This document shows, one piece after another, positions 37,336 to 46,526 of a stretch of DNA of 64,000 bases. The DNA is taken from contig DHSL01000062.1 of assembly GCA_002411345.1 (NCBI GenBank), positions 1-64,000 on the forward strand, read 5' to 3'. The stretch is from Bacteroidales bacterium UBA5287. GTDB lineage: Bacteria; Bacteroidota; Bacteroidia; Bacteroidales; Dysgonomonadaceae. How positions within the stretch are numbered: position 1 is the stretch's first letter; every line of letters starts with the position of its first letter. The notes under the pieces are model-generated. The model had not been told where the DNA came from. It made no database searches and saw nothing but the letters and a program-made list of their open reading frames with translations. The translations under genes were made by a program, and so were the position numbers.

Positions 37336-37377
37336 TCGCCTAATTAATAATCAATTAACAAATTTTTATCCACTGAA

Positions 37378-39276
37378 ATGAGAAAATGGAGTATAGAGGA
37401 TTCAGAAGAATTATATAACATCAAAGGATGGGGAAATGGCTATTTTTCTATTAACGAAAAAGGAAATGTGCAGGTTACTCCACGAAAACAAAATGGTGGT
37501 GTAGTTGATCTGAATGATCTGATGCAAGAACTATATCTTAGGGATGTTTCGTCACCTGTGTTGGTGCGTTTCCCTGAAATTCTTGACAACAGAATTGAAA
37601 AAATATCCAGTAGTTTTGAAGCGGCTTCGAAAGAATATGAATATCAAGCGCAAAACTATATCATTTATCCTATCAAAGTCAATCAGATGAGACAGGTGGT
37701 GGAAGAAATTGTTACGTATGGAAAACGATTTCATATTGGACTTGAAGCGGGATCAAAACCGGAGCTACATGCTGTACTGGCTATTAATTCGGACGATGAT
37801 TCACTGATTATTTGTAATGGATATAAAGACGAAAGTTATATTGAACTGGCTCTCCTGGCACAAAAAATGGGGAAACAGGTGTTTATCGTTGTTGAAAAAC
37901 TGAACGAACTGGAACTGACAATAAAACTGGCGAAAAGATTAAAAGTAATGCCTAACATTGGCATTCGAGTAAAATTGGCAAGCTCAGGAAGTGGTAAATG
38001 GGAGGAATCTGGCGGTGATGGCAGCAAATTCGGATTGAATTCAAGCGAACTGCTCGAAGCTCTGGAGATTCTTAGAAAAAATAAAATGGAGAACTGCTTC
38101 AGACTTATTCATTTTCATATTGGTAGCCAGGTTACAAAAATACGTCATATAAAAACGGCACTTCGTGAGGCTGCACAATTCTATGTACAACTTTATACCA
38201 TGGGATTTCATCTCGACTTTGTGGATATTGGTGGTGGATTGGGTGTGGATTACGATGGAACAAGGTCGTCTTTTACTGAAAATAGTATAAACTATTCTAT
38301 TCAGGAATATGTGAATGATGCTGTTTTTACGTTTGTTGATACGGCAAACAAAAACAATTTGCCTCACCCAAATATTATAACGGAATCTGGACGAGCGCTT
38401 ACAGCTCATCACTCGGTTCTTATCTTTGAGGTACTGGAAACAACAACGTTGCCTGAATGGAAAGAAAATAAGGATATTCAGGAAACAGATCATGAACTGG
38501 TAAAAGAGTTGTACAATATTTGGGATGTACTAACACCGACAAAAATGTTGGAATCTTGGCACGATGCTCAACAAATAAGAGAAGAATCTTTGGATCTCTT
38601 CAGCTTGGGTATGCTGGATCTTAAAACAAGAGCACAAGTGGAAGAATTATATTTCTCAATCGCAAGAGAAATAAATAATACTATTACTCGATCAAAACAT
38701 GCTCCGGAAGAACTGAAACAGTTGGCACAACTGCTGCCGGACAAATATTTCTGTAATTTTTCTTTGTTTCAATCACTGACGGACTCATGGGCAATTGATC
38801 AGATTTTCCCTATTATTCCTATTCATCGACTTAACGAGAAACCGGACAGAACGGCTACAATACAGGATATAACATGTGATTCTGATGGCAAAATAGCAAG
38901 CTTCTCTCTACAGGATGGCTTCCATTTACCTTATCTTCCGGTTCATAGTTTGAAGAAAAATGAATCGTACTATATTGGGGTATTTCTGGTTGGGGCGTAT
39001 CAGGAAATTTTGGGCGACTTACACAATTTGTTTGGTGATACAAATGTTGTTCATGTAACGACAAAAGAAAATGGATATAATATAGATCAGGTAATTGATG
39101 GTGAATCAGTGGCTGATGTACTGGAATATGCTCAGTACAATCCAAAAAAACTGGTACGGACTGTGGAGACATGGATAATGAGCTCTGTAAAACAGGGTAA
39201 GATTTCTGTCGAAGAGGGTAAGGAATTTCTGTCGAACTACCGCTCTGGATTATATGGATATACGTATTTGGAATAA
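37378..39276 (+). CDS. speA: Biosynthetic arginine decarboxylase
   Basis: A 632-residue PLP enzyme of the fold-type III (alanine racemase-like) group. It converts arginine to agmatine, the first step to putrescine and spermidine. The PLP lysine is in YIIYPIKVNQMRQVVEE. Other family features are GLEAGSKPELHAVLA, ICNGYKDESYIELAL, RLIHFHIGSQVTKIRHIK, VDIGGGLGVDYDGT and the C-terminal QSLTDSWAIDQIFPIIPIHRL. Length agrees with SpeA. It stands alone between the decayed island and a terminator. Confidence 0.97.
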   Translation: MRKWSIEDSEELYNIKGWGNGYFSINEKGNVQVTPRKQNGGVVDLNDLMQELYLRDVSSPVLVRFPEILDNRIEKISSSFEAASKEYEYQAQNYIIYPIKVNQMRQVVEEIVTYGKRFHIGLEAGSKPELHAVLAINSDDDSLIICNGYKDESYIELALLAQKMGKQVFIVVEKLNELELTIKLAKRLKVMPNIGIRVKLASSGSGKWEESGGDGSKFGLNSSELLEALEILRKNKMENCFRLIHFHIGSQVTKIRHIKTALREAAQFYVQLYTMGFHLDFVDIGGGLGVDYDGTRSSFTENSINYSIQEYVNDAVFTFVDTANKNNLPHPNIITESGRALTAHHSVLIFEVLETTTLPEWKENKDIQETDHELVKELYNIWDVLTPTKMLESWHDAQQIREESLDLFSLGMLDLKTRAQVEELYFSIAREINNTITRSKHAPEELKQLAQLLPDKYFCNFSLFQSLTDSWAIDQIFPIIPIHRLNEKPDRTATIQDITCDSDGKIASFSLQDGFHLPYLPVHSLKKNESYYIGVFLVGAYQEILGDLHNLFGDTNVVHVTTKENGYNIDQVIDGESVADVLEYAQYNPKKLVRTVETWIMSSVKQGKISVEEGKEFLSNYRSGLYGYTYLE

Positions 39277-39397
39277 TAAGGCTGAAACAAAAACAACTGA
39301 AACACAATTAGCTGAAATAAATTAACTAAATTTCAATTAGGTAAAATATAAATAACCGCTTCTGAAAATTCAGGTGTGGTGGTTTCATAAGAATAAC

Positions 39398-39430
39398 AAA
39401 AGACCTGTCAATTATAAATGACAGGTCTTT
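39398..39430 (+). terminator. Intrinsic terminator after speA, probably bidirectional
   Basis: AAAAGACCTGTCA and TGACAGGTCTTT pair around an AT-only loop; the plus side has a T-run and the minus side an A/T-rich tail. It sits between the convergent speA and MFS genes. Confidence 0.85.
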
Positions 39431-39525
39431 TTTATCTGGTTATGTCTCGTCCTGAAATAGCGTTAAAAATATTGAAGAAAACCTGTAACGGTTATTCAGG
39501 ACTAGTCATTAAATATGTGTGAATA

Positions 39526-40977
39526 TTACATTTCTTTGATCAATTCATACTTGGGTACTAACGATTTCATAATTAACCATCCTATCAAATATGCAAATGC
39601 ACAAATACAGAAGATGATGAAATATCCGCTGTCTATACCGGAAAATCCCAAAAACTGGAGATTGGTCTTTTCTGAAAAATCAAATAATGCGCCGGAACCT
39701 TTGTTGATCAAAAAAGCTCCTACTCCACCGGCCATACCTCCAATACCGGTAATGGTGCCTACAGCGTATTTGGGAAACATATCGCTGACGGTGGTGAATA
39801 TATTGGCGGACCATGATTGATGGGCCATAGCGGCAAGTCCTATTATGATCACTGGGAACCAAACGGAATATTGTCCTAATGGTTGGGCAAATAGAATAAG
39901 AACGGGAATCAAGGCAAATATAAACATGGCTTTCATCCTGCCTTTATAGGGATTCATTTTCTTTTTCTCCATGAAATATGATGGTAAATATCCTCCAAGA
40001 AATATCGAAATCATGGAAATGGCATAGACAATGAATATATGTACTGAACTTTCAGTCGAACTTAATCCGTAAACGGAACTTAAATAGGCGGGAATCCAAA
40101 ATAAAAGAAACCACCAAACACCATCTGTCATGAATTTACCGATGGCAAACGACCAGGTTTGCTTGTGACGAAAGGCTTGCTTGTAGGTAACTTTTTTGGG
40201 CTGATCGGATTTTACTTCTACTTCGTCTACTTTATCATCTTGATTTATATATTCTAATTCCAACGCATTGACACTTGGATTCTTTTCTGGTTTTTTGTAA
40301 ACAAATACCCAGATTCCCATCCAAATAAATCCAAGGGCTCCTATAATTATAAAGGACATTTCCCAACCATAGGCTTTGGCAAGAAATGGAATGGTTAATG
40401 GGGCTATCAATGCTCCAATTTGAGCACCGGAATTAAATATACCTGTTGATAGGGCACGGTCTTTCTTTGGAAAATATTCGGCAGTGGCTTTAATGGCTGC
40501 GGGAAAGTTGCCTGCTTCTCCTATTGCTAATATTAATCGGGCAAATACAAATAGGGTTACACTAACGGTTACTATTAATGAGACATTGCTTACTGCGGCA
40601 ATGGCTTCTCTTGAACCTTCAAAATTAAATATCCAATTGCCGGTTACAATTCCTGATGTTGCGATTCCACAAAATGCATGTAAAATGGCGCCGAACGACC
40701 AGACTCCTATCGACCATAAATATCCCTTTTTGGTATCTAACCAATCGACTAACTTACCGGCAAATAACATGGAAATGGCATAGAATATAGAAAAAAGACT
40801 GGTTATTGTGCCGTAATCATTGTTGGTCCAGTGGAATTCGGGGGCTATATAATCTACCCACGTAAGGGAAAGCACTTGACGGTCAAGGTAATTAACAGTG
40901 GTTGCTAAAAACAACATGGATGTGATTACCCAACGGTAATTGGTCATTTTACGGTTACTCTTTTGTAATTCATTCAT
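39526..40977 (-). CDS. MFS transporter, hexuronate (ExuT)-like
   Basis: A 483-residue permease with twelve predicted membrane segments. The N-terminal TTVNYLDRQVLSLTW and AIGEAGNFPAAIKATAEYFPKKDRALSTG are typical of the anion:cation symporter family that includes ExuT (galacturonate/glucuronate). Similar genes in Bacteroidales accompany pectin or hexuronate use. No catabolic genes are next to it. A 16-bp palindrome about 90 bases upstream of the start is a likely operator. Confidence 0.85.
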   Translation of the reverse strand: MNELQKSNRKMTNYRWVITSMLFLATTVNYLDRQVLSLTWVDYIAPEFHWTNNDYGTITSLFSIFYAISMLFAGKLVDWLDTKKGYLWSIGVWSFGAILHAFCGIATSGIVTGNWIFNFEGSREAIAAVSNVSLIVTVSVTLFVFARLILAIGEAGNFPAAIKATAEYFPKKDRALSTGIFNSGAQIGALIAPLTIPFLAKAYGWEMSFIIIGALGFIWMGIWVFVYKKPEKNPSVNALELEYINQDDKVDEVEVKSDQPKKVTYKQAFRHKQTWSFAIGKFMTDGVWWFLLFWIPAYLSSVYGLSSTESSVHIFIVYAISMISIFLGGYLPSYFMEKKKMNPYKGRMKAMFIFALIPVLILFAQPLGQYSVWFPVIIIGLAAMAHQSWSANIFTTVSDMFPKYAVGTITGIGGMAGGVGAFLINKGSGALFDFSEKTNLQFLGFSGIDSGYFIIFCICAFAYLIGWLIMKSLVPKYELIKEM

Positions 40978-41062
40978 TGTGATATTTAATTTTATGTTAT
41001 GTGTATTTCTGCTTTGTTACATATTTCTGATAATAAGTTTGCTAAGTTATAAAATAATCTGA

Positions 41063-41078
41063 TTGTGTACGTACACAA
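41063..41078. promoter_or_regulatory. Perfect 16-bp palindrome, candidate operator of the MFS gene
   Basis: TTGTGTACGTACACAA is fully self-complementary and lies 86 bases above the MFS start. Its form (TGTnnACGTnnACA type) suits a LacI- or GntR-type dimer. No regulator gene lies nearby, and the binding protein is unknown. Confidence 0.55.
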
Positions 41079-41197
41079 AGAGGCTTTTTAACATAATATA
41101 ATTCAAGATAATTCTAACTTATCTTGATTTTAAAGGAATCAAAAAACTACCATTTTTACATATTTTAACCCTCCTAAAGTTAATAAATGTAAACAAA

Positions 41198-41245
41198 ATG
41201 AGAGTATGGTGCTTATATTCAACATATTAGCGCTGATACTCTCAT
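41198..41245. repeat. Inverted repeat next to the 11-bp tandem repeats
   Basis: ATGAGAGTAT (41198-41207) and ATACTCTCAT (41236-41245) are perfect inverted copies 28 bases apart. The right arm runs directly into the tandem array at 41247. The left arm resembles a unit of the related array at 54476. Confidence 0.65.
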
Positions 41246-41246
41246 G

Positions 41247-41290
41247 ATGGTCTTACCATGGTCTTACCATGGTCTTACTATGGTCCGATA
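41247..41290. repeat. 11-bp tandem repeat array (4 units)
   Basis: Four 11-bp units: ATGGTCTTACC twice, ATGGTCTTACT, then a degenerate ATGGTCCGATA. Read on the minus strand and rotated, the unit is GTAAGACCATG, related (8 of 11) to the array at 54476-54541. Intergenic, between the MFS and fhs genes. Confidence 0.85.
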
Positions 41291-41368
41291 GAAAAATCGA
41301 CAACAATGTTAAGCATAGTTAATTCTGGTTGTTGAAGATTTTCTTGAATTTTGAAAATCATATTGACA

Positions 41369-41458
41369 AAAATCAACTCAACCCTTCTACATTAATCTTA
41401 CTATTTCCTGCCACACCTCATTTTGATTTTCGAAAATCAACTCAACCCTTCTACATTA
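41369..41458. repeat. 26-bp perfect direct repeat at the 3' end of fhs
   Basis: The same 26 bases occur at 41369-41394 and 41433-41458. The second copy holds the last codons and stop of fhs, so the end of the gene is duplicated downstream. An 18-bp perfect palindrome (TTGATTTTCGAAAATCAA, 41423-41440) sits at the stop codon. Apart from these repeats and the operator, I see nothing in the 40978-41436 gap. Confidence 0.8.
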
Positions 41459-43101
41459 CCTGCGACAATGTCAATATGATTGGCCTGGGGATCGGCTGGA
41501 AGCCCTGGCATACGCATCATCTCTCCACCAATGGCGACAATAAACTCTGAGCCTTGATTGATTACGAGTTCATTGATCTTGAAACGAAAATTTGTCGCTA
41601 CTCCATATGCTTTTGGATCTGCTGAGAATGAATATTGGGTCTTGGCTATGCAGACTGGCATTTTTGCAAGTGGAGTGCCATTTATCTTGTCTAACATCTT
41701 TAATGCTTTCTCACCAAAAACAACGTCTCTTGCTCCATAAATGGTTTTTGCAATCTTTTCGACTTTCTCTTCTATACTGTCTTCATCGTCATAGGTGAAC
41801 TTTAAATCGTGTGAGGGGTCATTCTCTACTGCATCTACAATGGTTTCAGCTAATTCAATCGCACCATCGCTGCCTTTGACAAATGCATCGTTTATTGCAA
41901 AACGAACGCCTTTGGTTGCGCAGTATTGACGAACGACATCTATCTCTTCTTCTGTATCGAAATAGTATTTGTTGAATGCGACAATAACGGTTTGACCAAA
42001 TGTTGAAAGGTTTTCTAAATGCTTTTCTACATTTTCTAATCCTTTTTTCAATCCGTCTATGTCTTGTTCCTTGATCTTGCCTTCGGGGGTTCCTCCATGC
42101 ATCTTAAGTCCTTGGGCGGTTACGACTAACACGGTGGCTTTGGGACGTAATCCGCTTTTCCTGCACTTGATATTGAAGAATTTTTCGGCGCCTAAGTCTG
42201 CACCAAACCCAGCCTCGGTGATCACATAGTCACCATAACTCATGGCCATCTTGGTTGCTAACACTGAATTGCACCCGTGGGCTATATTGGCAAAGGGACC
42301 GCCGTGGACAAATGCTGCGGTATTTTCGGTGGTTTGTACCAAATTTGGATGGATGGCGTCTTTCATCAGTACTGTGATTGATCCGGCAATACCAAGATCT
42401 TTTACTGTAAAAGGATTGCCGTTTCGCTTGTATCCAAGTAATATATTCTCAATGCGACGACGCAAATCGGCTTCGTCTTCAGCAAGACAGAGAATGGCCA
42501 TAAGCTCGGATGCCGCGGTAATATCGAAACCGGACTCTTGGGGAATACCATTTCCTGGTCCTAAACCGGTTACTATATATCGTAAATTCCTGTCATTTAC
42601 GTCTAACACTCTTTTCCATAATACTTGCTTGATCTCATCTCCTGTTCCCTGAACACGAAATATATAATTGTCTAATAATGCGGAAATGGTATTGTGGGCA
42701 GTGGTAATTGCATGAAAATCTCCTGTGAAATGGAGGTTGATATTCTCCATCGGTAGTACTTGAGAATATCCACCGCCTGCGGCTCCGCCTTTCATACCGA
42801 ATACAGGACCTAAAGAGGGCTCACGAAGGGCTACTATTGCTTTTTTACCTATTTTATTGAGACCTAGCGTCAAACCAATGGATACGGTGGTTTTGCCTAC
42901 TCCGGCTTTGGTTGGGGTAATGGCGGTGACTAATATCAGGTTGCTCTTGTCTATCTTTTCCTTGTTTAATAATTGTACAGGGATTTTGGCCATGTAACGA
43001 CCATAATTATGTACTTCATCTCGTGGAATACCTATTCCTTCTGCTACATCTTTAATCTTTTTCAACGGAGTTTCCCTTGCGATTTCTATATCACTCTTCA
43101 T
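41437..43101 (-). CDS. fhs: Formate-tetrahydrofolate ligase
   Basis: A 554-residue enzyme that makes 10-formyl-tetrahydrofolate from formate, THF and ATP in one-carbon metabolism. Family motifs: the P-loop TPTKAGVGKTTVSIGLTLGL, REPSLGPVFGMKGGAAGGGY, HFTGDFHAITTAHN, FVHGGPFANIAHGCNS and VTEAGFGADLGAEKFF-type sequence. The C-terminus MPGLPADPQANHIDIV is typical. The gene follows uvrB after 42 bases and may share its transcript. The last codons are repeated downstream (41369-41394). Confidence 0.97.
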   Translation of the reverse strand: MKSDIEIARETPLKKIKDVAEGIGIPRDEVHNYGRYMAKIPVQLLNKEKIDKSNLILVTAITPTKAGVGKTTVSIGLTLGLNKIGKKAIVALREPSLGPVFGMKGGAAGGGYSQVLPMENINLHFTGDFHAITTAHNTISALLDNYIFRVQGTGDEIKQVLWKRVLDVNDRNLRYIVTGLGPGNGIPQESGFDITAASELMAILCLAEDEADLRRRIENILLGYKRNGNPFTVKDLGIAGSITVLMKDAIHPNLVQTTENTAAFVHGGPFANIAHGCNSVLATKMAMSYGDYVITEAGFGADLGAEKFFNIKCRKSGLRPKATVLVVTAQGLKMHGGTPEGKIKEQDIDGLKKGLENVEKHLENLSTFGQTVIVAFNKYYFDTEEEIDVVRQYCATKGVRFAINDAFVKGSDGAIELAETIVDAVENDPSHDLKFTYDDEDSIEEKVEKIAKTIYGARDVVFGEKALKMLDKINGTPLAKMPVCIAKTQYSFSADPKAYGVATNFRFKINELVINQGSEFIVAIGGEMMRMPGLPADPQANHIDIVAGNVEGLS

Positions 43102-43143
43102 TTCTAAATTTTATATTATATATATTTATTTAATGTTTGTTTC

Positions 43144-45168
43144 TTATTGTTTTTTGGGTTTAGCTAATTGATCTTCTAACTTTATTAACTGATCTCGCAA
43201 CTGAGCGGCTTCAAGAAATTCTAACTTCTTGGCTGCATCATGCATGGCCTTCCGGGTGCGCTCAATCTGACGTTTGAGATCGGTAACGTTTTCATATTTC
43301 ACTTCTGGCTCGGAAGCAATTGGAAGATAATCTGGCTCTATATATGCATTCTGATCTACAACCTCTTCTTTTTTACTGCTTAAAGCTGAAGAATAGCCTT
43401 TCTGGATTTGACGGGGTGTTATTCCGTGCTCTATATTATACTTTAACTGCTTGTCACGCCTACGGGTGGTTTCATCAATGGTGGCTTTCATGCTGTCTGT
43501 CATTTTATCGGCATAAAAGATAACGCGACCGTTGATATTGCGGGCAGCGCGACCTGCTGTCTGCGTTAATGAACGATGGGAACGGAGAAAGCCTTCTTTA
43601 TCGGCATCCAAAATGGCTACCAGCGAGACTTCGGGCAAATCTAATCCTTCTCTTAACAGATTGACACCAATAAGAACATCATATAGTCCTTTACGTAAAT
43701 CATCCATGATCTGTATTCGCTCTAATGTCTCGACATCTGAATGGATGTAATTGCATCGGATACCATTCTGGTAAAGATAATCTGTTAACTCTTCTGCCAT
43801 TCTTTTGGTGAGAGTGGTAACGAGTACTCGTTCATCTTTTTCTATACGCAGTTGTATCTCTTCCATCAAATCGTCAATCTGATTAACGCTGGGACGTACT
43901 TCAATTATGGGATCAAGAAGACCGGTGGGACGTATCAACTGATCGACTACTACTCCTTCTGATTTTTCGAGTTCATAGTCGGCTGGAGTCGCACTTACAA
44001 ATATGATTCTTGGAACAAGGGATTCGAATTCTTCGAACTTAAGGGGACGATTGTCTATCGCGGCTGGAAGACGAAATCCATATTCTACAAGATTAGTTTT
44101 CCGTGAACGGTCGCCGCCATACATTGCACGGATCTGAGGAACGGTGACGTGACTCTCGTCAATAACCATCAAATAATCTTCGGGGAAGAAGTCAAGAAGA
44201 CAGAATGGGCGTGTCCCGGGTTGTCTTCCATCAAAATATCTTGAGTAATTCTCGATGCCGGAACAATATCCGACTTCTTTTATCATTTCTACATCGTAAG
44301 TAACTCTCTCATATAAACGCTTTGCCTCCAATGGTTTACCAATGGACTGAAAGAACTCTACCTGCTTCCCAAGATCTATCTGAATCTCTTCAACAGCACG
44401 GAATATCCTTTCTTTAGTGGTGACAAACAGATTGGCTGGGTAGATCCTAAATGATTCTAACCTTTCTAACATTACCAACGAAACTGAATCTATTGATTCT
44501 ATACTTTCTATTTCGTCATCCCAGAAAATTACTCGGATTATATTATCGTCATAGGCAAGAAATATATCTACTGTATCGCCCTTTACACGGAAGTTACCAT
44601 GGTCATACTCTGACGTTTCATTTCGTGAGTATAGACTCTCGACCAATGATCGTAAAAACACATCACGGTCAATCTTCTGACCTACTTTTATTTCTATTGT
44701 GACTTTATTGAAATCTTCAGGATTGCCAATTCCATATATGCATGAAACGGATGAGACTACAATTACATCGTTCCTGCCTGATAATAATGCTGATGTGGCG
44801 GCTAACCTCAGTTTCTCAAGCTCCATATTTACAGCCAAATCCTTTTCTATATAGGTGTTTGACGACGGCAAATAGGCTTCCGGCTGATAATAATCATAGT
44901 AAGACACATAATATTCTACAGAATTGTGCGGAAAGAAGTTCTTGAACTCACTGTACAACTGGGCAGCCAACGTTTTGTTGTGACTTAACACTAGTGTGGG
45001 CTTGCCAATCTGCTCAATAACATTGGCAACTGTAAATGTTTTACCCGAACCGGTAACGCCTAACAGCGTCTGATAGGGCACATTACTACGTAATCCTTCT
45101 ACCAAAGCTTTGATGGCTTCAGGTTGATCTCCTGTTGGCTTATATTGTGATGTTAGTTGAAATTCCAT
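43144..45168 (-). CDS. uvrB: Excinuclease ABC subunit B
   Basis: A 674-residue DNA-repair helicase-like protein that verifies damage and recruits UvrC. Walker A is GVTGSGKT at residues 37-44. The beta-hairpin region YYDYYQPEAYLP, the helicase motif YLMVIDESHVTVPQ, the C-terminal helicase block RSLTQTAGRAARN and a UVR motif at the end (MHDAAKKLEFLEAAQLRDQL) are all present. The ATG at 45168 (MEFQLTSQYKPTGDQ) is preferred over a TTG 27 bases upstream because it matches the usual UvrB start. Confidence 0.97.
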   Translation of the reverse strand: MEFQLTSQYKPTGDQPEAIKALVEGLRSNVPYQTLLGVTGSGKTFTVANVIEQIGKPTLVLSHNKTLAAQLYSEFKNFFPHNSVEYYVSYYDYYQPEAYLPSSNTYIEKDLAVNMELEKLRLAATSALLSGRNDVIVVSSVSCIYGIGNPEDFNKVTIEIKVGQKIDRDVFLRSLVESLYSRNETSEYDHGNFRVKGDTVDIFLAYDDNIIRVIFWDDEIESIESIDSVSLVMLERLESFRIYPANLFVTTKERIFRAVEEIQIDLGKQVEFFQSIGKPLEAKRLYERVTYDVEMIKEVGYCSGIENYSRYFDGRQPGTRPFCLLDFFPEDYLMVIDESHVTVPQIRAMYGGDRSRKTNLVEYGFRLPAAIDNRPLKFEEFESLVPRIIFVSATPADYELEKSEGVVVDQLIRPTGLLDPIIEVRPSVNQIDDLMEEIQLRIEKDERVLVTTLTKRMAEELTDYLYQNGIRCNYIHSDVETLERIQIMDDLRKGLYDVLIGVNLLREGLDLPEVSLVAILDADKEGFLRSHRSLTQTAGRAARNINGRVIFYADKMTDSMKATIDETTRRRDKQLKYNIEHGITPRQIQKGYSSALSSKKEEVVDQNAYIEPDYLPIASEPEVKYENVTDLKRQIERTRKAMHDAAKKLEFLEAAQLRDQLIKLEDQLAKPKKQ

Positions 45169-45203
45169 TTGTGATAAACAAACTCTATACCTCAATAGTT
45201 CGC

Positions 45204-46415
45204 TTAAGGTGCTTCAGTATATGGTTTTGTTTCAGATATTGATGTTATCTGGAATATGCTGTCAAGGGAAACATGAACAATATAACCGGAAATGGATTCG
45301 TTTATTCCTTGCTTATTTGTCATCTCTTTGACAAGGGAAACATTGGCCTTATATGAATCATTAACATCACGCTCGTATTGCAACCCCTTAATATCCGGCT
45401 CGAATTTAATAGTATTATTGGTGGATTTGGCACTTGCCATTACTAATTCTCCTGAAATTTTATCTCGCGATGCTGTTCTTGCATTAAAGAAACGAGTTAC
45501 AGTTGGTGCTAAATATTTAGTTATTTTATCGTACGAAACAGTTGATAGAGCGGAATAAAAACCACTTATCGTTTCTTGTATTTTACTCAAATCGCTTTCA
45601 TCAACTGGATATGATTGAAATAACATGTTGTATCGGTTTTGCGCAGGTGTGAAATAATCACCATCGAATTTTCCGCTTTCTGACATTAATAAATACTCTG
45701 AGTAACTTTCGGCTGTATTTGTTTTAAGTGCGGCAATCCACATAATTGAGTCTAATCGGGATCGTACAAGCGGTAAATATGCGCTCTCAGGATAATTTGT
45801 CAGGAATGCATCCAATTCTCCAGAATTATCGGAATTTTTTAGACTTTCCCAAATGGAATCTTCTTCTTGTTTAAATATTATCACCTTATTCTCAGCTTCT
45901 TCAAAATAGACTCCTCTCGGATATTGATCCATATACGATAGATATGAACTTTTTGAATTCTCTTTTAATGCCAACTCCCATGTAGATCGTTCAAGATTGC
46001 CTTTTTTCACTACTTCTTCATAAATAAAATAAAGCGCTGTAGATATTAACAAGACACTTATTATCCATATTGTTAAACTACCCTTTTTTTTACGCTTTGT
46101 TTTATACTCAGTGTTATACCTTGTATTACCATCTTGAATTGATTCATACTGCTCTTCCCCATTCCTCTCAGTCGTACCACTCTTTGCATTAAGCATTCTA
46201 TTTGATTCTTGAGTTGCGGAATGCTGCTCTTCACAGACCCCCTCAACCATAAGCGACTTAATATCTGATGATTTATCTGCAAACCCATCTCCTCCTGATT
46301 CTCGTTTTGAAGGCAATTCAACCTCATAATCGTTTTGGATCTTTGACTTGCAGTCGTGACAGAACAATTCTTCTTCTGACTTATTATTTCCGCACAAAGG
46401 ACAATATTTAGACAT
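45204..46415 (-). CDS. Zinc-ribbon membrane protein of unknown function
   Basis: A protein of about 403 residues starting at ATG 46415. The N-terminus is a zinc ribbon (YCPLCGNNKSEEELFCHDCK). A charged region follows, then one membrane segment (SLTIWIISVLLISTALYFIY, about 115-135). The outside part has helical, TPR-like repeats (NSKSSYLSYMDQYPRGVYFE and NSGELDAFLTNYPESAYLPL are similar) and a C-terminal beta-rich domain. A cytosolic ribbon plus an external domain suggests sensing or envelope maintenance, but no function is known. It lies 35 bases upstream of uvrB. Confidence 0.7.
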   Translation of the reverse strand: MSKYCPLCGNNKSEEELFCHDCKSKIQNDYEVELPSKRESGGDGFADKSSDIKSLMVEGVCEEQHSATQESNRMLNAKSGTTERNGEEQYESIQDGNTRYNTEYKTKRKKKGSLTIWIISVLLISTALYFIYEEVVKKGNLERSTWELALKENSKSSYLSYMDQYPRGVYFEEAENKVIIFKQEEDSIWESLKNSDNSGELDAFLTNYPESAYLPLVRSRLDSIMWIAALKTNTAESYSEYLLMSESGKFDGDYFTPAQNRYNMLFQSYPVDESDLSKIQETISGFYSALSTVSYDKITKYLAPTVTRFFNARTASRDKISGELVMASAKSTNNTIKFEPDIKGLQYERDVNDSYKANVSLVKEMTNKQGINESISGYIVHVSLDSIFQITSISETKPYTEAP

Positions 46416-46526
46416 CGATTGATCTATTAAATTGATTGTTACCTGCAAAGATAGAAAAATGACGGCTCAAATTGGCATACAAAAAGGACAAAAGAAACCT
46501 TTCTATTTTTAGATAATAACATTTTC

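Noticed and set aside
41247..41290. CRISPR-like array
   Set aside because: Units are 11 bp and adjoin each other without spacers.
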